A DNA stretch of 64,000 nucleotides from Achromobacter agilis (GCF_900496965.1 NZ_UFQB01000028.1:1-64000), one strand, 5' to 3'. Counted from the stretch's first letter, positions 54,624 through 64,000 are shown. Numbers and translations are program-made. Notes: generated by a model not told the origin, from the letters alone.

Positions 54624-55607
54624 TTACTGGGGCAGGGTCGCCAGCAGGCGCTGAGGCAAGGAGTAATTGTCGATGTGCTTGCGGAACGACGCAATGAACA
54701 GATCCTCGGCCGCGCTGCGATGGGCGTCGCCGTGCCAGAGAAGATGGAGGTCGGCGGCGCACACACCCTCGCCGGGCGGCAGGCGCCATAACCTGCCTTC
54801 CGCGAGATCCGCTTGCACGCTGTGCTCCGGCAGGCACCCTATGCCGAAACCCGCCACCAGCAGCCGCTTGACCTCGTCGTGCTGCGACGAGGTGGCGACG
54901 ATCCTGCCCGAAAAGCCGCGCTGATCGCGGAAGATCGTCAATGGCGACAGGCTGTCTCCCAGCGCATCGCTGGCGAAAGAGACGAAGTCCTCTCCGAGCA
55001 GATCTTCCATGCGGATGTCGGGGCGGCCGAACAAGCCGTGGTTCCTGCCGCAGAACAAGGCGTAGCGCTGTTGCAGGAACAGCTTGTGGTCCAGGCGCTT
55101 CGGAATCTGCCGGCACAGCGCGATGCCCGCCGTAGCGCCCCGTTGCTGCACGACGCTGACGATCTCGCTGCTGGGCAGCACGTCCAGCTGTACCTCGATG
55201 CGAGGATGGGCGCGATGAAAGCCCGCCCAGAAGTCGTCGTAGACCGCCGAATGGATGCGGCTGGCGACGAGCACATGGATGCGTCCCACCGTCTGCTCTT
55301 CGGCTTGCGCCACGTCGTTGACGAGCTGGGACACGCTCCCGTGGATGGCCTCGGCGGCCTGGCGCACCTCTTCGCCGGCCTGCGTGACCGCGAATCGGGC
55401 GTGATGCCGCTCGATCAGCCTGCGGTCGAGTTGCTGCTCCAGGCGGCGCAGTGCCTGGCTGACCGCGGACTGGGTGATATGCAGTTTGATAGCAGCCCCA
55501 CTAATGCTGCGCTCCTGGACAATCACCAGAAAGGTGCGCAGCAGGTTCCAGTCCAGGCGATCGATCTTGCGGGCCGTTGCCACGGGAGAAAGCGGATCTT
55601 CATTCAT
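54624..55607 (-). CDS. LysR-type transcriptional regulator
   Basis: The 327-residue protein has the LysR helix-turn-helix (LDWNLLRTFLVIVQERSIS and QSAVSQALRRLEQQLDRRLIERH) near 18-70 and a substrate-binding-protein-like effector domain. The start was set at ATG 55607 from the family N-terminus. It is divergent from the MHS transporter and deacylase genes and lies upstream of the phospholipase gene on the same strand, so it could control either or both. Paired AGTTAAG/CTTAACT half-sites flank the gap to the transporter. Confidence 0.9.
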   Translation of the reverse strand: MNEDPLSPVATARKIDRLDWNLLRTFLVIVQERSISGAAIKLHITQSAVSQALRRLEQQLDRRLIERHHARFAVTQAGEEVRQAAEAIHGSVSQLVNDVAQAEEQTVGRIHVLVASRIHSAVYDDFWAGFHRAHPRIEVQLDVLPSSEIVSVVQQRGATAGIALCRQIPKRLDHKLFLQQRYALFCGRNHGLFGRPDIRMEDLLGEDFVSFASDALGDSLSPLTIFRDQRGFSGRIVATSSQHDEVKRLLVAGFGIGCLPEHSVQADLAEGRLWRLPPGEGVCAADLHLLWHGDAHRSAAEDLFIASFRKHIDNYSLPQRLLATLPQ

Positions 55608-55618
55608 AACGCATTGAT

Positions 55619-55697
55619 AGTTAAGAAATATGCGACAGGCCCGGCGTCCGGCCGAAGGGGCGGGCGTCTCCCTCATCGACATTAATTTTACTTAACT
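55619..55697. repeat. Separated inverted half-sites in the LysR/transporter gap
   Basis: AGTTAAG (55619-55625) and CTTAACT (55691-55697) are perfect 7-bp inverted sequences 65 bp apart, in two AT-rich patches each close to one of the divergent genes. They may be two binding sites of the regulator. Confidence 0.4.
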
Positions 55698-55784
55698 TGA
55701 TGATTAGAAAACAGAAATTGACCGTATGTCGTGCGGCGGGCGATAAAGCGGCCATCAAAAGCAAAGACATTCCGAGGAGGAAAT

Positions 55785-57104
55785 ATGACAAACCCCGCCC
55801 ATCCACCCACCGCCAAGCAGCCGGTGCGCGCCGCCGCCGCCGCGTTCATCGGCACCACCATCGAGTGGTACGACTTCTACATCTACGCCACCGCGGCCGC
55901 GCTGGTCTTCGGCAAGGTGTTTTTCCCGGCGGCGGACCCTTTCGTCAGCACGATGGCGTCGTTCGGCACTTTCGCGGCAGGGTTCCTGGCCAGGCCGCTG
56001 GGAGGGCTGGTGTTCGGCCATCTGGGCGACCGGATCGGGCGCAAGAACGCGCTGATGGCCACGCTGATCATCATGGGCGTGGCCACGGTGGGCATAGGCC
56101 TGCTTCCCGGCTACGAACAGGCCGGCCTGCTGGCGCCCGCGCTGCTGTTGCTGCTGCGCCTGGCGCAAGGCCTTGCGGTGGGCGGCGAATGGGGCGGAGC
56201 CGTGCTGATGGCGGGCGAGCATGCGTCCCAGCGCCGCCGCACGTTCGCGGCGTCCTTCGCGCAGTTGGGAAGCCCGGCCGGCCTGATCCTCTCTCTGGTG
56301 GCCTTCCGCCTGATCACCACGCTGGACGAGGCCGATTTCCTGGCCTGGGGCTGGCGCATACCGTTCCTCGTCAGCGCCGTCCTGCTGGCGGTCGGTTATT
56401 TCATCCGGATCGGCGTGAGCGAATCGCCTGATTTCGCCAAGGTGCTTGCGCGCCAGGAGACGCTGGAGATCCCGGCCCGCGAAGTCATGCGCACGGCCTG
56501 GCGCACGGTGCTGTTGTGCATGGGGGTTTGCACCGTCGCCATCGGCGGCATTTATTTCACCAATACCTTCATGCTGGCCTACACGACGCAGACGCTCGGC
56601 CTGGACCGCGCGATGATCCTCGACTGCCTGTTCGCGGTCGCGATCATCCAGTTCTTCGTGCAGCCGCTGGCCGCCTGGTTCGCGGAATCGCTGGGCACGG
56701 CGCGCGTGCTGATCGTCGCCGCCGCCTGCTCGGTGCTGGCGCCGTATCCGATGTTCATGCTGGTCAGCCATGCCACGCCCCTGAGCATCGTGGCGGGCAT
56801 CGCGATTGTGCTGGTGTTCATGGCGACGATCTACTCGGCCATGGCCGGCTTTATCAGTTCGGCTTTCGACACCCATGTGCGCTATTCGGGGATTTCGCTC
56901 TCGTACCAGTTGTGCGGGGCGATCGCCGGCGGCTTCACGCCCTTGGTCGGCACCTGGCTGTCGCACCGGTACCCGGGCCAGTGGATGCCGTTGGCGCTGT
57001 TCTATTCGGGCCTTTCGCTCATCACCCTGGTTTCGATCTGGGGCCTGGCGGCGCACAAGCAGCGCGCCGCCGGAGCCGCAACGGCCGCCACCCGCGCCGC
57101 CTGA
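55785..57104 (+). CDS. MFS transporter, metabolite:H+ symporter (MHS) family
   Basis: The 439-residue transporter has twelve membrane helices and the MHS signatures GTTIEWYDFYIYATAAALVF near 26-45, the MFS motif GHLGDRIGRKNAL near 81-93, and QGLAVGGEWGGAVLMAGEH near 129-147. Relatives carry shikimate, proline/betaine, citrate or dicarboxylates. GAGGAGGAAAT precedes ATG 55785, a strong site that fixes the start. A deacylase gene follows 40 bp later, which suggests import of an acylated or amide-linked compound. Confidence 0.92.
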   Translation: MTNPAHPPTAKQPVRAAAAAFIGTTIEWYDFYIYATAAALVFGKVFFPAADPFVSTMASFGTFAAGFLARPLGGLVFGHLGDRIGRKNALMATLIIMGVATVGIGLLPGYEQAGLLAPALLLLLRLAQGLAVGGEWGGAVLMAGEHASQRRRTFAASFAQLGSPAGLILSLVAFRLITTLDEADFLAWGWRIPFLVSAVLLAVGYFIRIGVSESPDFAKVLARQETLEIPAREVMRTAWRTVLLCMGVCTVAIGGIYFTNTFMLAYTTQTLGLDRAMILDCLFAVAIIQFFVQPLAAWFAESLGTARVLIVAAACSVLAPYPMFMLVSHATPLSIVAGIAIVLVFMATIYSAMAGFISSAFDTHVRYSGISLSYQLCGAIAGGFTPLVGTWLSHRYPGQWMPLALFYSGLSLITLVSIWGLAAHKQRAAGAATAATRAA

Positions 57105-57144
57105 GCCGTATCACTCCCGTCTTGCTCACATTCAAGGAGATTGC

Positions 57145-58449
57145 ATGGACAACGCAACAGCGCCCACCGCGCTGACTTCCGAACAAATCAGCCGCATCCT
57201 GCGGGCCGTCGACGAACGCTTCGATGCGCAGCTAGCCTTCACGCAGGATCTGGTGCGCTTTCCCTCGCTGCGCGAACAGGAGCATACGGCCCAGGACTTT
57301 CTGTACGAGGCGATGCGCCAGCGCGGCTTCTCGATGGACCGCTGGAAGATCGACGTCGATGACATCCGCTCCCATCCGGGCTTCGGTCCCGTCACGGTGT
57401 CATACGAAAACGCCTTCAACGTGGTCGGAACCTATCGGCCCGACGTGCAGACGGGCCGTTCCCTGATCCTCAACGGACATATCGACGTGGTTCCCACCGG
57501 CCCCCAGGAAATGTGGAGCCGCTCGCCCTGGGATCCCGCCATCATCGACGGCTGGATGTACGGCCGCGGCGCGGCCGACATGAAAGCCGGGCTGGCGGCG
57601 AACCTGTATGCCTACGATGCGCTGCGGACGGCAGGCTATGCACCGGGGGCTCCCATCCATTTCCAGTCGGTGGTGGAGGAAGAGTGCACGGGCAACGGCG
57701 CGTTGGCGGCCCTGCTGCGCGGCTACAAGGCCGACGCCGTCATCATCCCCGAGCCGGAAGAGAACATGCTGGTGCGCGCCAACGTGGGCGTGTTGTGGTT
57801 CAAGGTCCGCGTGCAGGGGCATCCCACGCACACGCGGGAAATGGCCAACGGCTTCAATGCCATCGACGCGGCCTACGCCGCGATAGAGGCGCTGCGCCGG
57901 GTGGAAGCGAAGTGGAACGGGCAACACCATTGCCACCGGCACTTCGAGCACCTGGACCATCCCATCAACTTCAACATCGGCAAGATCGTGGGCGGCGACT
58001 GGCCATCGACGGTGCCGCCATGGTGCGAGTTCGATGTGCGCGCCGCCATCTATCCGGGCACCACGGCCGACGAGGCGCGGGCCGAGATCGACGCCTGCCT
58101 GCGCGAGGCCGTGTCGGATCCGCGCCTGGGGGGCACCCCGCCGCAGGTGACCTACACCGGGTTCTATGCCGAAGGCTATGTGCTGGAGGAGGGGTCGGAC
58201 GCCGAGAACACGCTGCGCGATTGCCATCGGCAGGCGTTCCAGAGCGAACTGCAGAGTTTCACGACGCCGGGCTACCTGGACGCGCGCGTGTTCGTGATCT
58301 ACGGAGATATGCCGACGCTGGTGTATGGCCCCAAATCGCTGGACATCCACGGTTTCGACGAGCGCGTCCACCTGGAATCGCTGCGCCTGATCACCAAGAC
58401 GATTGCGCTGTTCATCGCGCAATGGTGCGGTTTGCAGGCGCCGGCATAA
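57145..58449 (+). CDS. M20-family deacylase (ArgE/DapE/carboxypeptidase G2-like)
   Basis: The 434-residue metallohydrolase has the di-zinc residues in LNGHIDVVPTGP (H and D), YGRGAADMKAG (D), the EEE motif VVEEECTGNG, and a final DIHGFDERV (H). The lid domain lies between about 205 and 325. The family removes acyl or amino-acyl groups; acetylornithine deacetylase is one member, but this gene is linked to a transporter and LysR regulator, so a catabolic amidase or peptidase role is more likely. AAGGAG stands before ATG 57145. Confidence 0.88.
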   Translation: MDNATAPTALTSEQISRILRAVDERFDAQLAFTQDLVRFPSLREQEHTAQDFLYEAMRQRGFSMDRWKIDVDDIRSHPGFGPVTVSYENAFNVVGTYRPDVQTGRSLILNGHIDVVPTGPQEMWSRSPWDPAIIDGWMYGRGAADMKAGLAANLYAYDALRTAGYAPGAPIHFQSVVEEECTGNGALAALLRGYKADAVIIPEPEENMLVRANVGVLWFKVRVQGHPTHTREMANGFNAIDAAYAAIEALRRVEAKWNGQHHCHRHFEHLDHPINFNIGKIVGGDWPSTVPPWCEFDVRAAIYPGTTADEARAEIDACLREAVSDPRLGGTPPQVTYTGFYAEGYVLEEGSDAENTLRDCHRQAFQSELQSFTTPGYLDARVFVIYGDMPTLVYGPKSLDIHGFDERVHLESLRLITKTIALFIAQWCGLQAPA

Positions 58450-58476
58450 GGGCCGCGGGGCGCGGCCGTTCGTGGA

Positions 58477-58749
58477 TCAGGCCGAGGGCGGAACGTAGCC
58501 CTGGGCTTCGACGTTGCCGTCTTCGAACAGGAAGCGCTCCATCTGTTCTTTCAGGTACTTGCGCGCGCGGGCGTCGGCCAGGTTCAGGCGGTTTTCATTG
58601 ACCAGGCGAGTCTGGATGCCCTTCCATTCTTCCCAGGCTTCCTTGGAAATGCTTTGCCAGATGCGCGTGCCGAGTTCGCCGGGGTAGGGCGGGAAATCCA
58701 GCCCTTCGGCTTCACGCTTCAATTTCACACAGTTGATGATACGAGCCAT
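58477..58749 (-). CDS. yggX: YggX-family Fe(II)-trafficking / oxidative protection protein
   Basis: The 90-residue protein matches YggX over its length. [10 protein letters not shown] with the conserved C7, [13 protein letters not shown], and [19 protein letters not shown] are hallmarks. It protects iron-sulfur proteins and is thought to handle labile iron. It lies downstream of argA on the same strand (gap 105 bp), an order shared by many betaproteobacteria. Confidence 0.95.
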   Translation of the reverse strand: MARIINCVKLKREAEGLDFPPYPGELGTRIWQSISKEAWEEWKGIQTRLVNENRLNLADARARKYLKEQMERFLFEDGNVEAQGYVPPSA

Positions 58750-58854
58750 GATTCGCTGCCGGAAAAATGAGTAAGCCGGTATTTTACCGGGCTTGGCCCC
58801 CCATGGACGCCAAGCCCCTTCAGCCTCTGCGGTAACCGTCCCGCGCCGGGGCGT

Positions 58855-60213
58855 TTACAGCTTCTTGATGAAGACCAGGCTATTGCGCGAACGGTTGTAG
58901 TTGTTCTGCTTTTCGCGGGGCAGGTCGGCGATGCCGCCCTGCACGAAGCCGCGTTTCATGAACCAGTGCGAGGTGCGGGTGGTCAGCACGAACAGCCGCT
59001 TGGCGCCGGCGGCCCGCGCGCGGGATTCCATGTGGCGCAGCAGGATTTCTCCTTCGCCCGAGCCTTGCCATTCCGGATGGACGATCAGGCAGGCCATTTC
59101 GGCCATCTGGTCTTCCGGGAAGCTGTGTAGGGTGGCGCAGCCGTAGATCACGCCGTCGTGCTCCAGCACCGTGAAGTTCTCCACGTCCCGTTCGACCACG
59201 CTGCGCGGGCGGGGCACCAGGGTGCCGTCGGCTTCCAGCGGCTCGATCAGGCTGAGAATCGCGCCCACGTCGTCGATCGTGGCCGGGCGCAGGTCGTCCA
59301 GCGTATCTTCGACCACCATGGTGCCCACGCCGTCGTGGGTGAAGATCTCGAGCAGCACGCTGCCGTCCAGCGTGAAGGGCAGCAGGTGCGAGCGGGCCAC
59401 GCCGCGTTTGACGGCCAGGGACGCGCATTGCAGGAAGGCGTGGGTTTCCTCGTCCAGCGTGCCGGCCGCCAGCAGCGCGTCGGCGTCCACTCGGGCCAGT
59501 TCGGTGTCCAGCGTGCCGTCGTCGTTCATCACGCCCGGCGAACCGGATAGGAAGATCAGCTTTTCGGCGCGCAGCGCCACGGCGACGCTGGTGGCCAGGT
59601 CTTCCATGGCCAGGTTGAAGGCGTCGCCGGTGGGCGAGAAACCCAGTGGCGACAGCAGCACGACGGACGAGCCTTTCTCGATGGCGAATTTCAGCGCGTC
59701 GATGTCGATCTTGCGGACCTGGCCGGTGTGCTTGTAGTCCACGCCGTCGATCACGCCGGCCGGGCGGGCCGTGACGAAGTTGCCGGAAATGACGCGGATG
59801 TGCGAGTGCGACATGGGCGTGTTCGGCAGGCCCTGGCTGAAGGCGGCCTCGATATCCAGGCGGATCTCGCCGGCGGCTTCTTTGGCGCATTCCAGGGCGG
59901 CGGCGTCGGTGGGGGACATGCCGCGGTCGAACTGCTGCGTAAAGCCCTTCAGGCGCAGCTGCTCATTGACCTGCGGACGGGAGCCGTGCACCAGGATCAG
60001 GCGGATGCCCAGCGAGGACAGCAGCGACAGGTCCTGGACCAGCGCATTGAGCGCGCCGGCCTGCACCAGCTCGCCACCGAACGCCACCACGAATGTCTTG
60101 CCTCGGAATGCATGCACATGGGGCGCCACGTCTCGAAACCATCGGACGAACTGGGCGGGTGCGAATTCGGGGGCTTCGAGGGCGGAGACGGTGTCTGGTT
60201 CCAGGTCGGGCAT
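58855..60213 (-). CDS. argA: N-acetylglutamate synthase
   Basis: The 452-residue protein is the classical ArgA fusion. An amino-acid-kinase domain (about 20-290, with VVAFGGELV and LILVHGSRPQVNEQL) binds arginine for feedback inhibition, and a GNAT acetyltransferase domain (about 305-450, with the CoA loop HPEWQGSGEGEILL) transfers acetyl from acetyl-CoA to glutamate. It catalyses the first step of arginine synthesis. ATG 60213 fits the family start but has no clear ribosome binding site; ATG 60258 is in frame and equally poor. It is divergent from hrpA. Confidence 0.94.
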   Translation of the reverse strand: MPDLEPDTVSALEAPEFAPAQFVRWFRDVAPHVHAFRGKTFVVAFGGELVQAGALNALVQDLSLLSSLGIRLILVHGSRPQVNEQLRLKGFTQQFDRGMSPTDAAALECAKEAAGEIRLDIEAAFSQGLPNTPMSHSHIRVISGNFVTARPAGVIDGVDYKHTGQVRKIDIDALKFAIEKGSSVVLLSPLGFSPTGDAFNLAMEDLATSVAVALRAEKLIFLSGSPGVMNDDGTLDTELARVDADALLAAGTLDEETHAFLQCASLAVKRGVARSHLLPFTLDGSVLLEIFTHDGVGTMVVEDTLDDLRPATIDDVGAILSLIEPLEADGTLVPRPRSVVERDVENFTVLEHDGVIYGCATLHSFPEDQMAEMACLIVHPEWQGSGEGEILLRHMESRARAAGAKRLFVLTTRTSHWFMKRGFVQGGIADLPREKQNNYNRSRNSLVFIKKL

Positions 60214-60377
60214 GATGGGGGGAGGAATTCCTGAGAGTCGGTCAAAACGCGGCGCCATGCCGCGTCATAGCGCCGTCGCGCGGACGGCGTGGCGAAATTA
60301 TATGACCGCCGGGGCCTGGCACATGCGGAATTCAGGGCGGATTCCGTGCCTGATTTGCCGGTTTCGGGCCGGACCGC

Positions 60378-60406
60378 CCGGCAGGACGTGCGCGGAAATT
60401 TATAAT
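60378..60406 (+). promoter_or_regulatory. Probable sigma70 promoter for hrpA
   Basis: A perfect TATAAT (60401-60406) lies 25 bp before the hrpA ATG, with a poor -35 CCGGCA (60378-60383) at 17 bp. The leader would be about 18 nt. Confidence 0.5.
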
Positions 60407-60430
60407 GTCGGCCTAACCGGACTATCGTAC

Positions 60431-63400
60431 ATGCCTGAATCCTCCAGCCCGCGGGCGCCCAAGGCCGCGGACGCGGCGGCCCCGGCGGCGGCCGCCGCGC
60501 AGAAAGCGCGCCGAGCGCCGCGCCCCGAGCGGCCCATCCCCGTGGTGACCTATCCCGAAGACCTGCCCGTCAGCGCGCGGCGCCAGGAGATCGCGCGCGC
60601 CATCGCTGGCCATCAGGTCGTGATCGTCAGCGGCGAGACCGGCTCTGGCAAGACCACCCAGCTGCCCAAGATCTGCCTAGAACTGGGCCGCGGCCGCCAG
60701 AAGATGATCGGCCACACCCAGCCGCGCCGCCTGGCGGCGACCTCGGTGGCCAAGCGCATCGCCGAGGAACTGAATACGCCGATGGGCGAGGTGGTGGGCT
60801 ACCAGGTGCGGTTCAACGACCGCACCGGCCCCAATGCGTCCATCAAGCTGATGACGGACGGCATCCTGCTGGCCGAGTCGCAGCGCGATCCGCTCCTGCG
60901 CCGCTACGACACCATCATCATCGACGAGGCGCACGAACGCAGCCTGAACATCGATTTCCTGCTGGGCTACCTGAAGCAGCTGTTGCCGCGCCGCCCGGAC
61001 CTGAAGCTCATCATCACCTCGGCCACGATCGATGCCGAGCGCTTCGCCCGGCACTTCGCGGCGTCCGAGGACAAGCCGGCGCCGGTCATCGAGGTGTCCG
61101 GCCGCCTGTACCCGGTCGAGGTCCGCTACCGGCCCGTGCGCGAAGATGCGGCGGAAGACCAGGCGCCGGCCGCCGGCAAACCCGGCCGCGAGCGCATGTC
61201 GGGCGACGAAGAGCGCGATCTGATCGACGCCATCGTCGATGCCGTGGACGAGTGCGCGCGGCATGGCCCGGGCGACGTGCTGGTCTTCCTGCCGGGCGAA
61301 CGCGAGATCCGCGAATCCGCCGAGGCGCTGCGCAAGCGCCATCCGGCGGGCACCGAAGTGTTGCCGCTCTATGCGCGGTTGTCGCAGGCCGAGCAGGAAC
61401 AGATCTTCCATCCGCGCACCAATGCGCGGCGCATCGTGCTGGCCACCAACGTGGCGGAAACCTCGCTGACCGTGCCCGGCATCCGTTTCGTGGTCGACAG
61501 CGGGCTGGCGCGCATCAAGCGGTATTCCTGGCGCAACAAGGTCGAACAGCTGCGGATCGAACCGGTCAGCCGGGCATCGGCCAACCAGCGCGCCGGCCGC
61601 TGCGGCCGGGTCGGGCCGGGCGTCTGCATCCGGCTATACGACGAGCAGGATTTCAACAACCGGGCCGCGTTCACGGATCCGGAAGTGCTGCGTTCCTCGC
61701 TGGCGTCGGTCATCCTTCGGATGAAGTCGCTGAACCTGGACGACATCGAGCAGTTCCCCTTTGTCGAAGCGCCCCCCGGGCGCGCCGTGGCCGACGGCTA
61801 CCACCTGCTGCAGGAACTGGGCGCGATCGAACTGGCGCCGGCAGCTGGCGACGAGGCGGACGGCACGCGCACCGGCGCCTCGTTCGCGCTTACGCCCAGC
61901 GGCCGCGAGCTGGCCAAGCTGCCCGTGGACCCGCGTATCGGCCGGATGATCCTGGCCGCGCGGGAGCAGCAGTGCCTGGCGGAAATGCTGATCATCGCCT
62001 CGGCCCTGTCCGTGCAGGACCCGCGCGACCGCCCCATGCAGGAGCGCGAGGCCGCCGAGGCCGCGCACGCCAAGTTCGGCGACGACAAATCCGAGTTCAT
62101 TTCCTTCCTGAAGCTGTGGCGCTGGTACGGCGAGCAGGTGCAGCACAAAGCATCGCAGCGCAAGCTGGTGGCGCTGCTGCGCCAGAACTTCCTGTCGCCC
62201 ATCCGGCTGCGCGAATGGCACGACGTGCACACCCAGCTGGCGGCCCTGGTGGGCGAGCAGGGCTGGCGCGTGAACCAGACGGAAGCCACCTACGAACAAC
62301 TGCACCTGGCGCTGCTGTCGGGGCTGCTGGGCAACATCGGCTTCAAGAGCGACGAAGGCGGGCACTACCAGGGCGCCCGCGAGATCCGTTTTCACATCCA
62401 TCCGGGTTCGCGGCTGGTGAAAAAGGCGGGGCGCTGGATCGTCGCCGCCGAACTGGTCGAGACCACGCGGCTGTACGCGCGCTGCGTGGCGCGGATCGAT
62501 CCGGCGTGGCTGGAAAAAGTGGCGGCGCACCTGATCCGCAGGAACTGGTCCGATCCCCGCTGGGAGAAGAAGGCCGGCCAGGTCGTGGCCAATGAACGGG
62601 CCACGCTGTACGGGCTGGTCATTTATGCCGGCCGCCGCATCCACTACGGCCGCGTCAATCCCACGCATGCGCGCGAGCTCTTCATCCGCCAGGCCCTGGT
62701 GCCGGGCGAGATCGATACGCGCCTGGCCTTCGTGGCGCACAATCGCAAGCTGATCGCCGGCATCGAGAAGCTCGAGCACCAGGCCCGCCGCCCGGACATC
62801 CTGGTCGACGACGAGTTGATCTATGCGTTCTACGACCGCCAGCTGCCCGCCGATATCTCGCAGACGGCCTCGCTGGAAAAGTGGGTGTCGGGCCTGGACA
62901 AGGCTGCGGCCGCCCAGCTGCTGCTGACCCGCGACGAACTGATGCGGCACGAGGCGGCCGGCGTCACGACCGACGTGTTTCCGAAGAAGGTGGAATGGCA
63001 GGGCGTGTCCATGGCCCTGGACTACCATTTCGAGCCTGGCTCGCCGCGCGACGGCGTGACGCTGTCGGTGCCGCTGTTTTCCCTGAACCAGATCGACCCG
63101 GCGCGCTGCGAATGGCTGGTGCCCGGCATGCTCAAGGAAAAGGTGCACCTGCTGCTGAAGTCCCTGCCGCAGAAGCTGCGCCGCCATTGCGTGCCGCTGC
63201 CGGACTACGCCGCCGGCTTCTACGAGCGCTGGTTCGACCGCCTGGGCGACCCGCAGCAGGGCTTGGTGGACGCCATCACCGCCGATATGTGGAGCCAGGT
63301 GCAGGTCCGGCCGGCCGTGGGGGACTTCAAGCTGGAAACCCTGCCCGCTCACCTGTTCATGAACTTCCGCGTGGTCGACGAGCACGGCCGCATGCTGGCC

Positions 63401-64000
63401 GCCGGGCGCAACTTGGCCCAGCTGCGCGCCGAATTCGGCAAGCAGGCGCAGGCCACCTTCCAGCAGCTGGCGGCCAGCGACACGCAGGTCGCCCAGGCGC
63501 TGGCGCATGAAAACCTGACATCGTGGTCCTTCGGTCCGCTGCCGGAGATCATGGAGATCAAGCGGCGCGGGCAGTCCGTCATCGGCTACCCGGCATTGGT
63601 GGACCGCGGCGCGCACTGCGACCTGGACGTGTTCGACGATCCGGACGAGGCCCGCAAGCACCATCGCGCCGGCCTGCTCCGGCTGTTCCGCCTGGGGCTG
63701 CGCGAGCAGGTGAAGTTCCTGGAAAAGAACCTGACGGACCTGACCCGCATCAGCATGCTCTACATGACACTGGGCACGCAGGAAGAACTGCGGGACCAGA
63801 TCATCGACTGCGCGCTCGGGCAGGCCTGCCTGGCCGAGCCGTGGCCGGTGAACGAGCAGCAGTTCGAAGCCCGGCGCGCCGACGGCAAGGGCCGGCTCGG
63901 CCTGCTGGCCCAGGAAGTGGCGCGGCTGGCGGGGGCGGTGCTGACGGAGTATGCGGCCGTGCAGCGCAAGTTGCCCCAGGCCAAGCCGCACGCCACGGCC
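60431..64000 (+). CDS. hrpA: ATP-dependent RNA helicase HrpA (partial, runs off the right edge)
   Basis: The frame is open from ATG 60431 to the last base, giving 1190 residues of a protein that is about 1300 in E. coli. An Ala/Pro-rich leader (1-45) precedes the DEAH-box helicase core: GETGSGKTT with K74, DEAH at 165-168, SAT in motif III, and QRAGRCGRVGPG in motif VI. A ratchet/OB-like region and the long HrpA-specific C-terminal domain follow. HrpA acts on mRNA and stalled ribosomes. The stop lies beyond 64000. Confidence 0.95.
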   Translation, partial: MPESSSPRAPKAADAAAPAAAAAQKARRAPRPERPIPVVTYPEDLPVSARRQEIARAIAGHQVVIVSGETGSGKTTQLPKICLELGRGRQKMIGHTQPRRLAATSVAKRIAEELNTPMGEVVGYQVRFNDRTGPNASIKLMTDGILLAESQRDPLLRRYDTIIIDEAHERSLNIDFLLGYLKQLLPRRPDLKLIITSATIDAERFARHFAASEDKPAPVIEVSGRLYPVEVRYRPVREDAAEDQAPAAGKPGRERMSGDEERDLIDAIVDAVDECARHGPGDVLVFLPGEREIRESAEALRKRHPAGTEVLPLYARLSQAEQEQIFHPRTNARRIVLATNVAETSLTVPGIRFVVDSGLARIKRYSWRNKVEQLRIEPVSRASANQRAGRCGRVGPGVCIRLYDEQDFNNRAAFTDPEVLRSSLASVILRMKSLNLDDIEQFPFVEAPPGRAVADGYHLLQELGAIELAPAAGDEADGTRTGASFALTPSGRELAKLPVDPRIGRMILAAREQQCLAEMLIIASALSVQDPRDRPMQEREAAEAAHAKFGDDKSEFISFLKLWRWYGEQVQHKASQRKLVALLRQNFLSPIRLREWHDVHTQLAALVGEQGWRVNQTEATYEQLHLALLSGLLGNIGFKSDEGGHYQGAREIRFHIHPGSRLVKKAGRWIVAAELVETTRLYARCVARIDPAWLEKVAAHLIRRNWSDPRWEKKAGQVVANERATLYGLVIYAGRRIHYGRVNPTHARELFIRQALVPGEIDTRLAFVAHNRKLIAGIEKLEHQARRPDILVDDELIYAFYDRQLPADISQTASLEKWVSGLDKAAAAQLLLTRDELMRHEAAGVTTDVFPKKVEWQGVSMALDYHFEPGSPRDGVTLSVPLFSLNQIDPARCEWLVPGMLKEKVHLLLKSLPQKLRRHCVPLPDYAAGFYERWFDRLGDPQQGLVDAITADMWSQVQVRPAVGDFKLETLPAHLFMNFRVVDEHGRMLAAGRNLAQLRAEFGKQAQATFQQLAASDTQVAQALAHENLTSWSFGPLPEIMEIKRRGQSVIGYPALVDRGAHCDLDVFDDPDEARKHHRAGLLRLFRLGLREQVKFLEKNLTDLTRISMLYMTLGTQEELRDQIIDCALGQACLAEPWPVNEQQFEARRADGKGRLGLLAQEVARLAGAVLTEYAAVQRKLPQAKPHATA

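Noticed and set aside
57145..58449. Calling the M20 deacylase argE
   Set aside because: It is in a transporter/LysR module on the opposite strand to argA, and M20 motifs do not distinguish acetylornithine deacetylase from other deacylases.
61634..63991. A 785-codon minus-strand frame within the hrpA region
   Set aside because: The plus-strand frame from 60431 carries all helicase motifs and stays open to the window edge; the antisense frame is its shadow.

Overview
The window is about 64 kb of GC-rich, densely coding chromosome. Gene content and order suggest a betaproteobacterium of the Alcaligenaceae, most like Bordetella or Achromobacter. The signs are a Bug-type (TctC) solute-binding protein, a Fur-box/tonB-exbB-exbD operon, a DUF3579 protein, argA divergent from hrpA with yggX alongside, and a dispersed GTGTCTGACAC palindrome. 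This placement is inference from gene content; no database was searched. No integrase, transposase, CRISPR array or prophage gene was seen.

1-7.8 kb: two identical tRNA-Leu(CAG) genes on the minus strand flank a DTW-domain tRNA modification enzyme. Then follow rnr and rlmB (RNA decay and 23S rRNA methylation), a Cys/Met-metabolism PLP enzyme, a PKHD-type dioxygenase, an HU gene and tRNA-Val(TAC). 7.7-14 kb: a Fur box, tonB-exbB-exbD, a two-component pair, and kup, whose start codon overlaps the kinase stop. 14-22 kb: argG, a LysR-regulated catabolic cluster (amidohydrolase, Bug-type binding protein, carboxymuconolactone-decarboxylase-like protein, alpha/beta-barrel protein), then argD-argF.

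22.4-32.5 kb: the most distinctive accessory block. A GntR/FCD repressor faces an operon of an Asp/Glu-racemase-superfamily enzyme, a complete Dpp/Opp-type ABC transporter and two amidohydrolases placed between the permease and ATPase genes. The racemase homologue lacks the second catalytic cysteine, and the second amidohydrolase lacks the first metal-binding His-x-His. The cluster probably imports and hydrolyses a cyclic amide, ureide or similar N-heterocycle; the substrate cannot be read from sequence. Next comes about 1 kb of non-coding DNA rich in hairpins and GTGTCTGACAC palindromes, then a TRAP transporter operon (dctPQM).

36-46 kb: a coupled run of an orphan FtsX-type permease, a group II truncated haemoglobin and a KdkA-like kinase; a putrescine ABC operon (potFGHI) running into an ArsC/Spx-like protein and a 3-methyladenine DNA glycosylase; and a YrbL-like protein. 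46-52.5 kb: rmuC, an amidase, aidB, rpiA, and phoU behind a probable three-half-site PHO box. 52.6-58.5 kb: a phospholipase C homologue with no export signal, and a LysR regulator divergent from an MHS-type transporter and an M20 deacylase. 58.5-64 kb: yggX, argA, and hrpA, which runs off the right edge. Four arginine biosynthesis genes (argG, argF, argD, argA) lie in the window.
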